A stretch of DNA of 64,000 nucleotides from Bacteroidetes bacterium UBA1947 (GTDB taxonomy: Bacteria > Bacteroidota > Bacteroidia > Chitinophagales > Chitinophagaceae). The translations under genes were made by a program, and so were the position numbers. Below the pieces are notes generated by a model, which saw nothing but the letters and a program-made list of their open reading frames with translations, was not told the origin of the DNA and searched no databases. The stretch spans positions 62,001 through 126,000 of the forward strand of contig DDET01000061.1 in the NCBI GenBank assembly GCA_002336915.1, written 5' to 3'. Shown here piece by piece: positions 45,451 to 54,001 of the stretch (position 1 is its first letter; each line of letters opens with the position of its first letter).

Positions 45451-46911
45451 ATGAGTAGTATTCTTTTCACACATTCCTATTTTTTACGCTTCGACCCCAA
45501 GCAATGGGAGTTGGGGCAACCATATGCGCCATTAGGCACTATGTACGCTGCTGCTTTGATGCGCGAGAAGGGTTATGAGGTATCGCTGTTCGACACCATG
45601 TTTGCGCACAGGCCTGAAGAGCTCAAGCCCGTTCTCGATGAAAAGAAGCCTCAATTCTTTGTCATTTACGATGATGGCTTTAACTATCTCACTAAAATGT
45701 GCCTTACCAATATGCGCGAAGCCGCATTTAGTATGGCCAAAATGGCAAAAAAGCAAGGATGTACGGTTATAGTTTCCAGCTCAGACTCAACAGACCGCTA
45801 CAAACAGTACCTGGATGAGGGGGCAGACTTTGTACTGCTGGGTGAGGCAGAGCATACATTGCTGGAATTAGTCAATGCCGTAAAGGGGGGACAAAATGAT
45901 TTGACATCTATACAGGGCCTCGCATTTAAAAGCAATGATGCGGTAATCAAAACAGTAAGGAGATCTGTGCTTAAGGACCTGGATAGTTTGCCATTCCCAG
46001 CCTGGGACCTGGTTGACGTACAGGCTTACCAAAAAATATGGCAGAAAAGCAGTGGCTACTTTTCAATGAATATGGGCACGACACGGGGCTGTCCTTTTAA
46101 ATGCAATTGGTGTGCTAAGCCAATATATGGCAACAGGTATAACTCGCGCTCGCCGCATAATGTGCTAGCCGAATTAAAGATGCTGAAGGAGAAATATCAT
46201 TTTGACCATATCTGGTTCTGCGATGATATTTTTGGGTTAAAACCGGGCTGGGTGGCTGAGTTTGCAGACCTGGTGGAGAAGGAACAGCTTTCTTTCCGTT
46301 TTAAAATACAATCGCGTGCCGATCTGTTGCTGCAGGAAAATAATACGGTATCACTGGCCAGGGCAGGTTGTGAGAATGTATGGATAGGGGCGGAGAGTGG
46401 TTCGCAAAAGATACTCGATGCTATGGATAAGGGTATCACGTTAGCACAAATACGCGAGGCTACCAGGCTTTTGAAAGAGCATAATATCAAACCTTCCTTC
46501 TTTATACAATTCGGTTACCTGGGCGAGACAAAGGACGACATTCGAATGACCATTAAAATGATCAACGACCTGTTGCCCTATAGCATAGGCGTATCGGTAT
46601 CTTATCCGCTGCCCGGCACCGTGTTTTATGAAAAGGTAAAAGCAGACTTGCATGAAAAAACGAATTGGACAGATTCTGATGAGCTAAAACTCATGTTCAG
46701 AAACACCTACCAGCCTGCTTTTTATAAACAGCTGCACCGGTATGTACAGGGCAACTACCGCAAGAATCTTGCTATCCACACTGCAAAGAAGGCGATCTCC
46801 CGCCCGGGTACGCTCTCCAAGGCCGCAGTTAAAAAAATACTCTCACTTGTTTATTACATACCTGCGGTACTTTTTGCCAAGTATAAGCTGGATATGCTTG
46901 AAAAGGTATAA
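45451..46911 (+). CDS. B12-binding-domain radical SAM enzyme
   Basis: The 486-residue protein has an N-terminal cobalamin-binding-type domain (about residues 1-145; GEAEHTLLELV is typical) and a radical SAM barrel with CPFKCNWC (Cys214, 218, 221). GAESGSQKILDAMDKGIT and FFIQFGYLGETKDDI belong to the barrel of this class. The DxHxxG motif is not seen. The C-terminal 60 residues are basic with a hydrophobic stretch (VYYIPAVLFAKYKL), possibly membrane-associated. A TAATTTTG element at 45426-45433 matches the Bacteroidota -7 consensus and may give an internal promoter. Confidence 0.85.
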   Translation: MSSILFTHSYFLRFDPKQWELGQPYAPLGTMYAAALMREKGYEVSLFDTMFAHRPEELKPVLDEKKPQFFVIYDDGFNYLTKMCLTNMREAAFSMAKMAKKQGCTVIVSSSDSTDRYKQYLDEGADFVLLGEAEHTLLELVNAVKGGQNDLTSIQGLAFKSNDAVIKTVRRSVLKDLDSLPFPAWDLVDVQAYQKIWQKSSGYFSMNMGTTRGCPFKCNWCAKPIYGNRYNSRSPHNVLAELKMLKEKYHFDHIWFCDDIFGLKPGWVAEFADLVEKEQLSFRFKIQSRADLLLQENNTVSLARAGCENVWIGAESGSQKILDAMDKGITLAQIREATRLLKEHNIKPSFFIQFGYLGETKDDIRMTIKMINDLLPYSIGVSVSYPLPGTVFYEKVKADLHEKTNWTDSDELKLMFRNTYQPAFYKQLHRYVQGNYRKNLAIHTAKKAISRPGTLSKAAVKKILSLVYYIPAVLFAKYKLDMLEKV

Positions 46912-46926
46912 ATCATTTACAACAAG

Positions 46927-47748
46927 ATGACTAACAGCGATATCAAAGTAAACGAGGCGCAGGCTGCCAGTGCTTTTACAAAACAGTCCGCAATATTTGA
47001 TGAGCTGTACGCTGCCAATAAGATCATTCAATACAAGAGGGATAGAGTAAGAGCACAAGTAAATAGATTCATTGCCCCCGGCAGCAGGATACTGGAGCTA
47101 AATGCAGGTACAGGCGAGGATGCCGTTTATTTTGCCGGTCAGGGACATAAAGTACATGCTACAGATATTTCGAATGGGATGTTGCAGAAGCTTGAGGAGA
47201 AAGTGGCTGCCTACAATTTAAGAGATTGTGTGACTACAGAACAATGCTCGTTTACGGAGTTGGCTAACCTAAAGGATCGAAGACCTTACGATCATATTTT
47301 CTCCAATTTTGCCGGCTTGAATTGCACCGGCGATCTGCAGGGCGTATTACGCTCGTTTGATCTATTACTTGTGAGTGGTGGGTATGTAACGCTGGTTTTG
47401 CTGCCGCCCTTCTGTCTTTGGGAGAGCCTCCAGGCATTGCGCGGCCAGTTTAAGCTGGCCTCAAGAAGATTTAATGCATCAAAAGGAAGCAAGGCAAATG
47501 TAGAAGGTGTTTCATTTACCTGCTGGTATTACAAGCCGTCTTTTGTAATCAATGCATTAAAGGATAGATACAGGTTGATGGCTTTGGAAGGGCTTTGCAC
47601 TATTGTGCCTCCTTCCTATTTCGAGCATTTTGCCGACAAACACCCCGCTACTTATAAAAAGATGGTGAACCTGGAAAACTGGCTCTGTGATAAGTGGCCC
47701 TGGAAATACATTGGGGACTATTATATTATAACTTTAAAGAAAAAATAG
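46927..47748 (+). CDS. Class I SAM-dependent methyltransferase
   Basis: The 273-residue protein has motif I ILELNAGTGEDAVYFA (about residues 56-71), with Asn in the place of the more common Gly/Cys, and the VHATDIS acidic loop. HIFSNFAGLNC follows at the motif IV position. It is probably cytosolic. It lies 16 bases downstream of the radical SAM gene and 18 bases upstream of a glycosyltransferase gene in the plus arm. Confidence 0.83.
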   Translation: MTNSDIKVNEAQAASAFTKQSAIFDELYAANKIIQYKRDRVRAQVNRFIAPGSRILELNAGTGEDAVYFAGQGHKVHATDISNGMLQKLEEKVAAYNLRDCVTTEQCSFTELANLKDRRPYDHIFSNFAGLNCTGDLQGVLRSFDLLLVSGGYVTLVLLPPFCLWESLQALRGQFKLASRRFNASKGSKANVEGVSFTCWYYKPSFVINALKDRYRLMALEGLCTIVPPSYFEHFADKHPATYKKMVNLENWLCDKWPWKYIGDYYIITLKKK

Positions 47749-47766
47749 CAGCTGCACGTTGTCGCA

Positions 47767-48873
47767 ATGAAGTTAATTGACCTGAACTTTCACGTACATA
47801 GGGAATTTGGTTCTTTGAATGATGCGGTGGCAAGTCATAAGGAAGCCTTAGGCTATGTTGACCATATCAAAGACCAGGTAGAAATACAGGTAATAAAACA
47901 TATCGGGCGCGAGGAAACTGCCGTTATTAATGATGTAAAATATCTTTCCTTTAATTCAAGTGCAGGTTTCTTTAGTATCCCTTTCAAGACACTTTCTTAC
48001 GTAAGGAAGCAAAAACCGGATGTCGTATTGGTGCAGGGCCTTATATTTCCCGTGCAGCTTATCTTTTTACATTTTTCCCTGGAGCGGAGTTGCCTGCTTA
48101 TAGCGCAAAATCACGCAGAAGGCCCATTCCGGATTAAACGGATACTTCAACAACTCGCGGACAGATATATAGATGCATATCTCTTTACGGCTTTCGGCAA
48201 TGCAAAGGCATGGCTGGACGCAGGAGTCATTGGCAGGAGCGAGAAGATTTTTGAGCTGCAGGAGGGTTCTACCTCTTTTAAAAAACAAGATAAAACGTTT
48301 TGCCAAAATCGACTCCGTATAACAGGAGACAATAATTTTTTATTTGTAGGCAGTTTAGACAAAAATAAAGACCCCTTGACGGTCTTATCAGGATTTGAAC
48401 AATTCCTTGCCTTTGACGATACTGCAAGGCTCTATCTAGTCTACCAATCGGGAGAGCTTCTTGAAGATGTGAAGAAGAAGATTGCGGGAAGTTCATTACT
48501 AAAGACGGCAGTATTAATGGTTGGAAAGGTGGAACATAAGGAGCTTGAGTATTGGTATAACGCCGTAGATTTTTACATTTCAGCAAGTCATAGTGAAAGC
48601 ACGGGCTACGCTCTTTTGGAATCTATGGCCTGCGGTTGCATCCCGGTAATTTCGGATATCCCCTCGTATCGAAAGATCATCGGCGATGGCAAATATGGCT
48701 CTCTATTTTCTGCCGGCGATGCGCACAGTTTGTATAATGCGCTCATAAAACTAAAAAGAGAGGATAGGGTAGAGCTATCAAGAAGCGTGACGGATCACTT
48801 TAACAAAAATTGTTCTTTCAGAGCTATTGCTGACGGGCTTTACAGCATTTATAAAACACTACAGGCCATATAG
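47767..48873 (+). CDS. Glycosyltransferase, family 4-like
   Basis: The 368-residue protein has the GT-B fold pattern: an N-terminal Rossmann region (KPDVVLVQGLIFP) and the C-terminal domain with FLFVGSLDKNKDPLTVL and the E-x7-E motif (ESTGYALLESMACGCIPVI). It transfers sugars from nucleotide donors at the cytoplasmic membrane face. It ends the plus arm of the locus and its last 15 bases overlap the end of the convergent glycosyltransferase gene. Confidence 0.87.
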   Translation: MKLIDLNFHVHREFGSLNDAVASHKEALGYVDHIKDQVEIQVIKHIGREETAVINDVKYLSFNSSAGFFSIPFKTLSYVRKQKPDVVLVQGLIFPVQLIFLHFSLERSCLLIAQNHAEGPFRIKRILQQLADRYIDAYLFTAFGNAKAWLDAGVIGRSEKIFELQEGSTSFKKQDKTFCQNRLRITGDNNFLFVGSLDKNKDPLTVLSGFEQFLAFDDTARLYLVYQSGELLEDVKKKIAGSSLLKTAVLMVGKVEHKELEYWYNAVDFYISASHSESTGYALLESMACGCIPVISDIPSYRKIIGDGKYGSLFSAGDAHSLYNALIKLKREDRVELSRSVTDHFNKNCSFRAIADGLYSIYKTLQAI

Positions 48874-49917
48874 TTTCATAATTGCATGCGCAGTGTCGTC
48901 CATTGAATAAACAGCTACAGGCTCGTAGGTCGTTTTTTCATTCTGTAGTATTTCCAGCGCCTTTTGTGTCATTTCATTTTTGCTACTTACTACATGCCAG
49001 TTCTTTATTGCTTCGTTCATAGGTTGGTAGAAGCTGATGACATGCGCACCGGCATACAGTGCCTCCAGGCATACGGTACCAAAGCCTTCGTAAGATGAGG
49101 TATGCAGAAATATCTTTGCTCTCTGCATCAGCCGCAACACATCTTCATGGGGTGCTATTTTGCAAGGCATTGTTAGGTTGTCTTGTAATTGTAAGTCAGC
49201 TACTTTTCTTTTCAGTTTTTCTTCTTCGGGACCGGTGCCCCATATTATGCTCCTGATACCGGGAAGTTTTTGCTGCAGTTCCTTCACAACATCGATGAAA
49301 ATGTCGTATTGCTTTAATGGTATCAACGAACCTGTGCCTAAAACATCGATGTCTCTGGCTATCGCCCCTTTGCCATACATTGTAGTATCAAGACCTATAG
49401 GTATTACATTTTTAGCTTTGACCCCGTAATTCTTGTTGAATTCCTCTCTTATCATGTCCGACAATGCAAGGATCTCCCCGGGTTTAGCCCGCATCATACT
49501 TGCAAATTTGTTGCCTGGTTTAGCGTCTTGCCCCAATAGCCATGTGTACTGCCTGATCTTGTTCTTTTTAGCAAAATACTTCCCCAGCATGGCGTACTCG
49601 CTAAGCCAGAAACTTAAGATGCCAATTACATTGTATTCTTTTTTCAGTTTGTTTAGCTGTTGCCAAAGTTGCCACCATATATATAGCTTATGCCGCTTTC
49701 CTTTTTTTGCACTGAAGCTGGTGACATCATTGCCATACCACTTGTATTCCGTTTTCCTGAAAGGATACTGGATGGTTAGTATGACTACATTCAAAGAGGG
49801 GAAGTTCTTATTCAATGTCCTTACAAATATCTGCTGTGCAGGCAGGCAGCCCACATCTTCCTCGTTCTCAGGGAATCCCGGGGTGATTATTACCAGCGTA
49901 TTGTCTTTGCCCGCCAT
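48859..49917 (-). CDS. Glycosyltransferase, family 4-like
   Basis: The 352-residue protein has GT-B features: VLGTGSLIPLKQYDIFIDVV, then IIWGTGPEEEKLKRKV and the E-x7-E motif (EGFGTVCLEALYAGAHVI). A basic segment (KKGKRHKLYIWWQLW) in the N-terminal half may contact the membrane. It is the last gene of the minus arm. The one-base overlap with the amidohydrolase gene suggests translational coupling. Confidence 0.87.
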   Translation of the reverse strand: MAGKDNTLVIITPGFPENEEDVGCLPAQQIFVRTLNKNFPSLNVVILTIQYPFRKTEYKWYGNDVTSFSAKKGKRHKLYIWWQLWQQLNKLKKEYNVIGILSFWLSEYAMLGKYFAKKNKIRQYTWLLGQDAKPGNKFASMMRAKPGEILALSDMIREEFNKNYGVKAKNVIPIGLDTTMYGKGAIARDIDVLGTGSLIPLKQYDIFIDVVKELQQKLPGIRSIIWGTGPEEEKLKRKVADLQLQDNLTMPCKIAPHEDVLRLMQRAKIFLHTSSYEGFGTVCLEALYAGAHVISFYQPMNEAIKNWHVVSSKNEMTQKALEILQNEKTTYEPVAVYSMDDTAHAIMKLYGL

Positions 49918-51086
49918 TATACTGCAATATTAACAGGGAATACAACATCGTGGTAATATGATGTTATTTCTTTCATTAAAGCAGGCAGGTCACCCGCCAC
50001 GTGTTTATGGCTATCATTTAGCACTACTTTGCTGAATGCACTCACATTTATCCCGGCACTGGTTAATTGATGCAACAGGCTGCTGTCAAATAACCGGATA
50101 TTCCCCTTGTGCAATACCATCAGGATATCTTCGGGGCTAAGCGCATAAAATGCTTCGAACCCCCTCATGTTTTTCTTCCTTTTTGCAATTACGATGTCTG
50201 CATTATATTTTTCTTCCAGCAGCCCTGCCATAGGTAAGTTCCAGGCTTTTGCCGCAGCCGTAGTCAGGCTGTCGAATAGTTCTACGTTACTCAAAGCCTT
50301 TTCCTTTCGGGCCATCTTTATATGTTCCCACAAGTTCCAGCTTGCCGATATTGTAGAGTCAGTTCCAAACAATATGTTTGTACTGTGCTTTAGCTTAGCA
50401 ATGTCTGCTGTTTTCCCGATCAGGAAATAGTTTGAATAAGGGCACCAGATCAGCCCATCAAATGATCTTGCTTGTACCGTATCCATAGCGATGCCGTGCA
50501 CTGCATATATCTTTCGTTTAAAGATGTTCCACTTTATGACATCGTTTATTTCCTCCCAGGAGGGCACGTCTCTCCCTTCCCCGATATGGAGCACGAATGG
50601 CTGTTTTTTTGCAAATGGCCTGTTCAATTTGTACCTCCAGTTTTTTTCAAACCGTGCGGAGTGGAGCACATTGCATTGCTGGTATATGTCTATGAGATCA
50701 TTTTTTGTTTCTACCATCTCTCCGTGGTTTACGACAGTAGTGATGCCATTCAATAGGTTTTTGTAGACGCCCCATTGTATCCTTAATTCCTTCGGGATAT
50801 TTAATACTTTATCTATAGCCTCTTTACATCTGCTATGTATGTCTGTTCCCCATTCTACGTAGCTGCTATAATCCCCTCTACCCAATTGCGGGTATAGGTT
50901 AAAATCAATATGATCGTGTGAATTAATTAGACCGGGGAATACGAGCGCATCTTCGAAATTTACTGATAGTTGCTCACCACGGCTCATATACATTCCTGCA
51001 GGCAGTATGGCCTCTATCTCTGTGCCTGATATTTTAATGTCTATCAGTTCATTATCACGAACGTTATGTAAGTTGCGGAGGAGCAT
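49917..51086 (-). CDS. Amidohydrolase-superfamily protein
   Basis: The 389-residue protein has an amidohydrolase layout: a small beta sandwich at both ends and a barrel with NSHDHIDFN (about residues 54-62), the VNHGEM and VLHIGEG metal-ligand regions and FGTDSTISASW (about 239-249). The family hydrolyses C-N bonds such as deamination or deacylation. Its place between methyltransferase and glycosyltransferase genes suggests it removes a group from a precursor of the surface product, which is inference. It overlaps the upstream methyltransferase gene by 23 bases. Confidence 0.8.
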   Translation of the reverse strand: MLLRNLHNVRDNELIDIKISGTEIEAILPAGMYMSRGEQLSVNFEDALVFPGLINSHDHIDFNLYPQLGRGDYSSYVEWGTDIHSRCKEAIDKVLNIPKELRIQWGVYKNLLNGITTVVNHGEMVETKNDLIDIYQQCNVLHSARFEKNWRYKLNRPFAKKQPFVLHIGEGRDVPSWEEINDVIKWNIFKRKIYAVHGIAMDTVQARSFDGLIWCPYSNYFLIGKTADIAKLKHSTNILFGTDSTISASWNLWEHIKMARKEKALSNVELFDSLTTAAAKAWNLPMAGLLEEKYNADIVIAKRKKNMRGFEAFYALSPEDILMVLHKGNIRLFDSSLLHQLTSAGINVSAFSKVVLNDSHKHVAGDLPALMKEITSYYHDVVFPVNIAV

Positions 51087-51828
51087 CGTTCTTTTTTAGA
51101 TGAAACCCGTAAATGACAGGTATTCCCTCATTCTTTTCATAAACGTGCAGCATACCTTGCTGCTCATAGTATTGCTTTACATTTTCGTCTATGAAGAACT
51201 CTTCAAACTTCAAAACCACCAGGCCGTATTTCGAAAACAAGCCTTTCATATACTCAATACTGTGCACATTATTTTTAATAGAAACGTACTTGCCTTTATG
51301 CCTGAAAGATCTGTCACCGCCTTTTGCCAGCAATCCAGGGTGATAATCCGTTATGATCATATCACCCCCGCTTTTCAATACCCTGCACCATTCTTTCAGG
51401 GCGGTTTCAATATCGTCAATATGTGCTACCGTAAGTGTAGAAATAATGAGATCGCAGCTGCTTGGTGCTATGCCGGGCAAAAGGTTATCTTTTAATTCAA
51501 ATACACTTGCCTGCGGATATTTCTCTTTTAGCTTCTCCAACATTCCTGCCGATACATCATAACCCAATAGGCGTGCAGGGTTTTTGGAAAATAATTTTCC
51601 CCAATGCCTGCCCGTGCCACAACCTATGTCTGCAATTGATTTGTTTTCAAGGTCTATTTCACCTATAAACCCCTTTACCAGCTTTTCATCGAGCTTTAGC
51701 ATAAGGTTATTTGGCTGTGCGTCATATTGGGCAGCCCATAGATTATAGCCCCTGGCTACGTCCATATCTTTCATGGATATGGGCACATACCTGGATGCAT
51801 ATTGTCGGATCTTTGTTAGCAAGCTCAT
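51064..51828 (-). CDS. Class I SAM-dependent methyltransferase (UbiE-like)
   Basis: The 254-residue protein has motif I SIADIGCGTGRHWG (about residues 64-77), the LGYDVSAGML acidic loop, DLIISTLTVAHIDD and the late VLKSGGDMIITDYHP motif. The N-terminal VARGYNLWAAQYDAQPN is characteristic of UbiE/Coq5-like methyltransferases. It lies three bases after the nucleotidyltransferase gene, in the minus arm. Substrate unknown. Confidence 0.85.
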   Translation of the reverse strand: MSLLTKIRQYASRYVPISMKDMDVARGYNLWAAQYDAQPNNLMLKLDEKLVKGFIGEIDLENKSIADIGCGTGRHWGKLFSKNPARLLGYDVSAGMLEKLKEKYPQASVFELKDNLLPGIAPSSCDLIISTLTVAHIDDIETALKEWCRVLKSGGDMIITDYHPGLLAKGGDRSFRHKGKYVSIKNNVHSIEYMKGLFSKYGLVVLKFEEFFIDENVKQYYEQQGMLHVYEKNEGIPVIYGFHLKKNDAPPQLT

Positions 51829-51831
51829 TGT

Positions 51832-52755
51832 TTACCTGTATTCGTTGATATTGGATAAGCGATTCAGCACTTTTTTTTGATGGTTCCTGTGATGGTTTTT
51901 AGAAACGTGCAGTGTAGTCTTGAAAGCCAGGTCGTATTCTTCCATAGGATAATTCTTTTTAGACCATTTTTTTCTCCATTTTGCATCTGTGAGCTTCATC
52001 AAAAACCTGTTGATGCTCCTGGCAAATAATACGTTCAGTAAAAACTCAGCCCCGCTTTTGGCTGCAAAACGTTTTTCCTTTACATTGTCCGTTTCCGCAA
52101 ATCTGTAAAAACCGTTTGGAAAGAAATTTCTTACCCATGGGTTTGAATCTATGAACTCATTATAAAGTTCTGCACCGCTTACTGGTATCATGCTGGCCAT
52201 CTCCACAGCGGTGAACTGGTTTTTTTCACCTAATTCCAGCGATTCAGTATCAATAAAATAGTTCATGCAAAATTTATGCTGCTGTCCCGCAAGAAAAGTT
52301 ATTTTCTTGAACAAGTGCAGGATTGTGCGGCATATCCATAGCCTGTTTTTTTCAGTAATGATGAAGAAATCATAATCGCTTTTATTGTCCGCATACCCTT
52401 TCGACAGCGATCCGGATATACCGACAAACCGAACGAAGGGGAATTTATAGATGAAGTTGCCTACTTTTTTTGCCTTTGGCATTTGATCCAGGGCAAGAGT
52501 GTTTCCCTTCTGTCTGCGCAGTGTTATCTCTTGTATGCCGGTTATTGTGCTGTAGAAGCCTCCGTGTCTATACACTTTTTGCCTGTTATGCAGATCATCC
52601 AATATTTCTTTCACCGTTTCCAGGCTGCAACGTTCCCCACAGTTGCCATGCACTTCTTCCGCATTTAGCGGGTAGTGAAATATAGCATAGTATTTAAGCG
52701 CACTTAGCACTGTTTTCTCTATGTTCTTGGTCATATGCTTTGCTTCGTTTGCCAT
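51832..52755 (-). CDS. Nucleotidyltransferase-domain protein
   Basis: The 307-residue protein begins with a winged-helix-like segment (about residues 10-80, HYPLNAEEVHGNCG). The polymerase-beta-type nucleotidyltransferase motif follows: GISGSLSKGYADNKSDYDFFIIT (here split over about residues 112-134), where the GS and DxD pattern is intact. Proteins of this kind occur in Bacteroidota surface-glycan loci, but their substrate is not known to me. It may transfer a nucleotide or nucleotidyl group to a lipid or sugar. It lies one base after the polymerase gene. Confidence 0.7.
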   Translation of the reverse strand: MANEAKHMTKNIEKTVLSALKYYAIFHYPLNAEEVHGNCGERCSLETVKEILDDLHNRQKVYRHGGFYSTITGIQEITLRRQKGNTLALDQMPKAKKVGNFIYKFPFVRFVGISGSLSKGYADNKSDYDFFIITEKNRLWICRTILHLFKKITFLAGQQHKFCMNYFIDTESLELGEKNQFTAVEMASMIPVSGAELYNEFIDSNPWVRNFFPNGFYRFAETDNVKEKRFAAKSGAEFLLNVLFARSINRFLMKLTDAKWRKKWSKKNYPMEEYDLAFKTTLHVSKNHHRNHQKKVLNRLSNINEYR

Positions 52756-52756
52756 C

Positions 52757-54001
52757 TCACGAGCCGTCTTCGTTTAACAATGTTCCATTTTTACTCCTTA
52801 TAAACTCTGGCAAAAGCGGTGAAAATGCCAATATCCAAATGATGTACTCTTGTATATTCGTAATGTAACTGCCGGTAAATTGATAAATGAATACAAACAA
52901 GAATAACCACAACCTGAATGGGTTCTTAAACACCTTTGTTTTAAAGAACAGGAACACTTCGGCCGCCATCCTCATCCCAAAACCCACATACCCGAAGTAT
53001 ACTATTGTCTCGGCACAGGCGTTCGGGATGCGTATTGTCTCAGGTACCTTATTATAGAAATAGTAGACTATGACTATTTTTCTTCCTAATATTTTCAATT
53101 GCCCCGGCCCTATACCCCACCAGTAGCTTTTATGTGCAATGATCTTGTTAGCCAGGATAAATGCCTCATATGTTCTTCCCCTGGCTGACGTGTCGTCGCC
53201 TGTAAAGATGTTATGTATCCTGAAGAACAAGGGATTGTTGGGATAAAGAAAATATGCTGCGACTAGCACGAGAACCCCCGTAGAAATAAATGAAATGACG
53301 CCCCGGATCTGCCTTTTTGAACAGAATATTCTTTTAGCAAAAAATATGATGATCAGTATACCCGTGAATGTCAGGCAACTAAGCACCCCTAAAGAAAACG
53401 ACATCAGGAGCGGTACCGTGATCATGAACAGGGTCATGAAGGAGTTTTGGCTTTTGAAAAATATTGCCCTGCTAAAAAAATAGATCGCCGGTGGCGCTAA
53501 TAGGAAGCTGTAGTGCGAGGCTTCGGGCGTAAATAATTTCAACCTTGGTATAATGCCTATTTTCTCGGTGATCGGTATCAGGTACCATACCAGCGGCTTC
53601 AGGCTGTTTATATACAATAGCGGTATGCAGGCTATTGCCAGGATAAAGTTCAGCACGGCTATGTCTTTGAATATTATATCCCAGTCTACCCCTGTCTTAT
53701 TTATATAACAGTATGTGCCTATTACAAAAAATATAACTCCACATATCATGGTGACAGATATCAGGTAATATTGAAGAACCACGCCTTGCAGCAGGTGAAT
53801 GGCAGCATACAAAATTATTGGCACCATCATAGTCAGGGCAAGGCTTGTTTGTTTTTCTTTGTATACCACATATAGCCATAGAGGTGCCAGCAGCAATGCA
53901 TAGGTCAACCCCAGCGGTAATAAGAAGGAGTTGAAGAAAAAGAAGAATATGGCAAACAGCCACACCGCTCCATATCTTAAGTGGATGCTACCCGGTTCCA
54001 T
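52757..54001 (-). CDS. O-antigen polymerase/ligase-like membrane protein
   Basis: The 414-residue protein has about ten to twelve hydrophobic segments and a larger extracytoplasmic loop (about residues 265-320, FTGDDTSARGRTYEAF and YWWGIGPGQLKI), the usual position of the Wzy_C/O-antigen ligase loop. It likely polymerises or ligates undecaprenyl-linked glycan at the periplasmic side. It overlaps the flippase gene by 25 bases. Whether it acts as polymerase or ligase cannot be decided from sequence alone. Confidence 0.72.
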   Translation of the reverse strand: MEPGSIHLRYGAVWLFAIFFFFFNSFLLPLGLTYALLLAPLWLYVVYKEKQTSLALTMMVPIILYAAIHLLQGVVLQYYLISVTMICGVIFFVIGTYCYINKTGVDWDIIFKDIAVLNFILAIACIPLLYINSLKPLVWYLIPITEKIGIIPRLKLFTPEASHYSFLLAPPAIYFFSRAIFFKSQNSFMTLFMITVPLLMSFSLGVLSCLTFTGILIIIFFAKRIFCSKRQIRGVISFISTGVLVLVAAYFLYPNNPLFFRIHNIFTGDDTSARGRTYEAFILANKIIAHKSYWWGIGPGQLKILGRKIVIVYYFYNKVPETIRIPNACAETIVYFGYVGFGMRMAAEVFLFFKTKVFKNPFRLWLFLFVFIYQFTGSYITNIQEYIIWILAFSPLLPEFIRSKNGTLLNEDGS

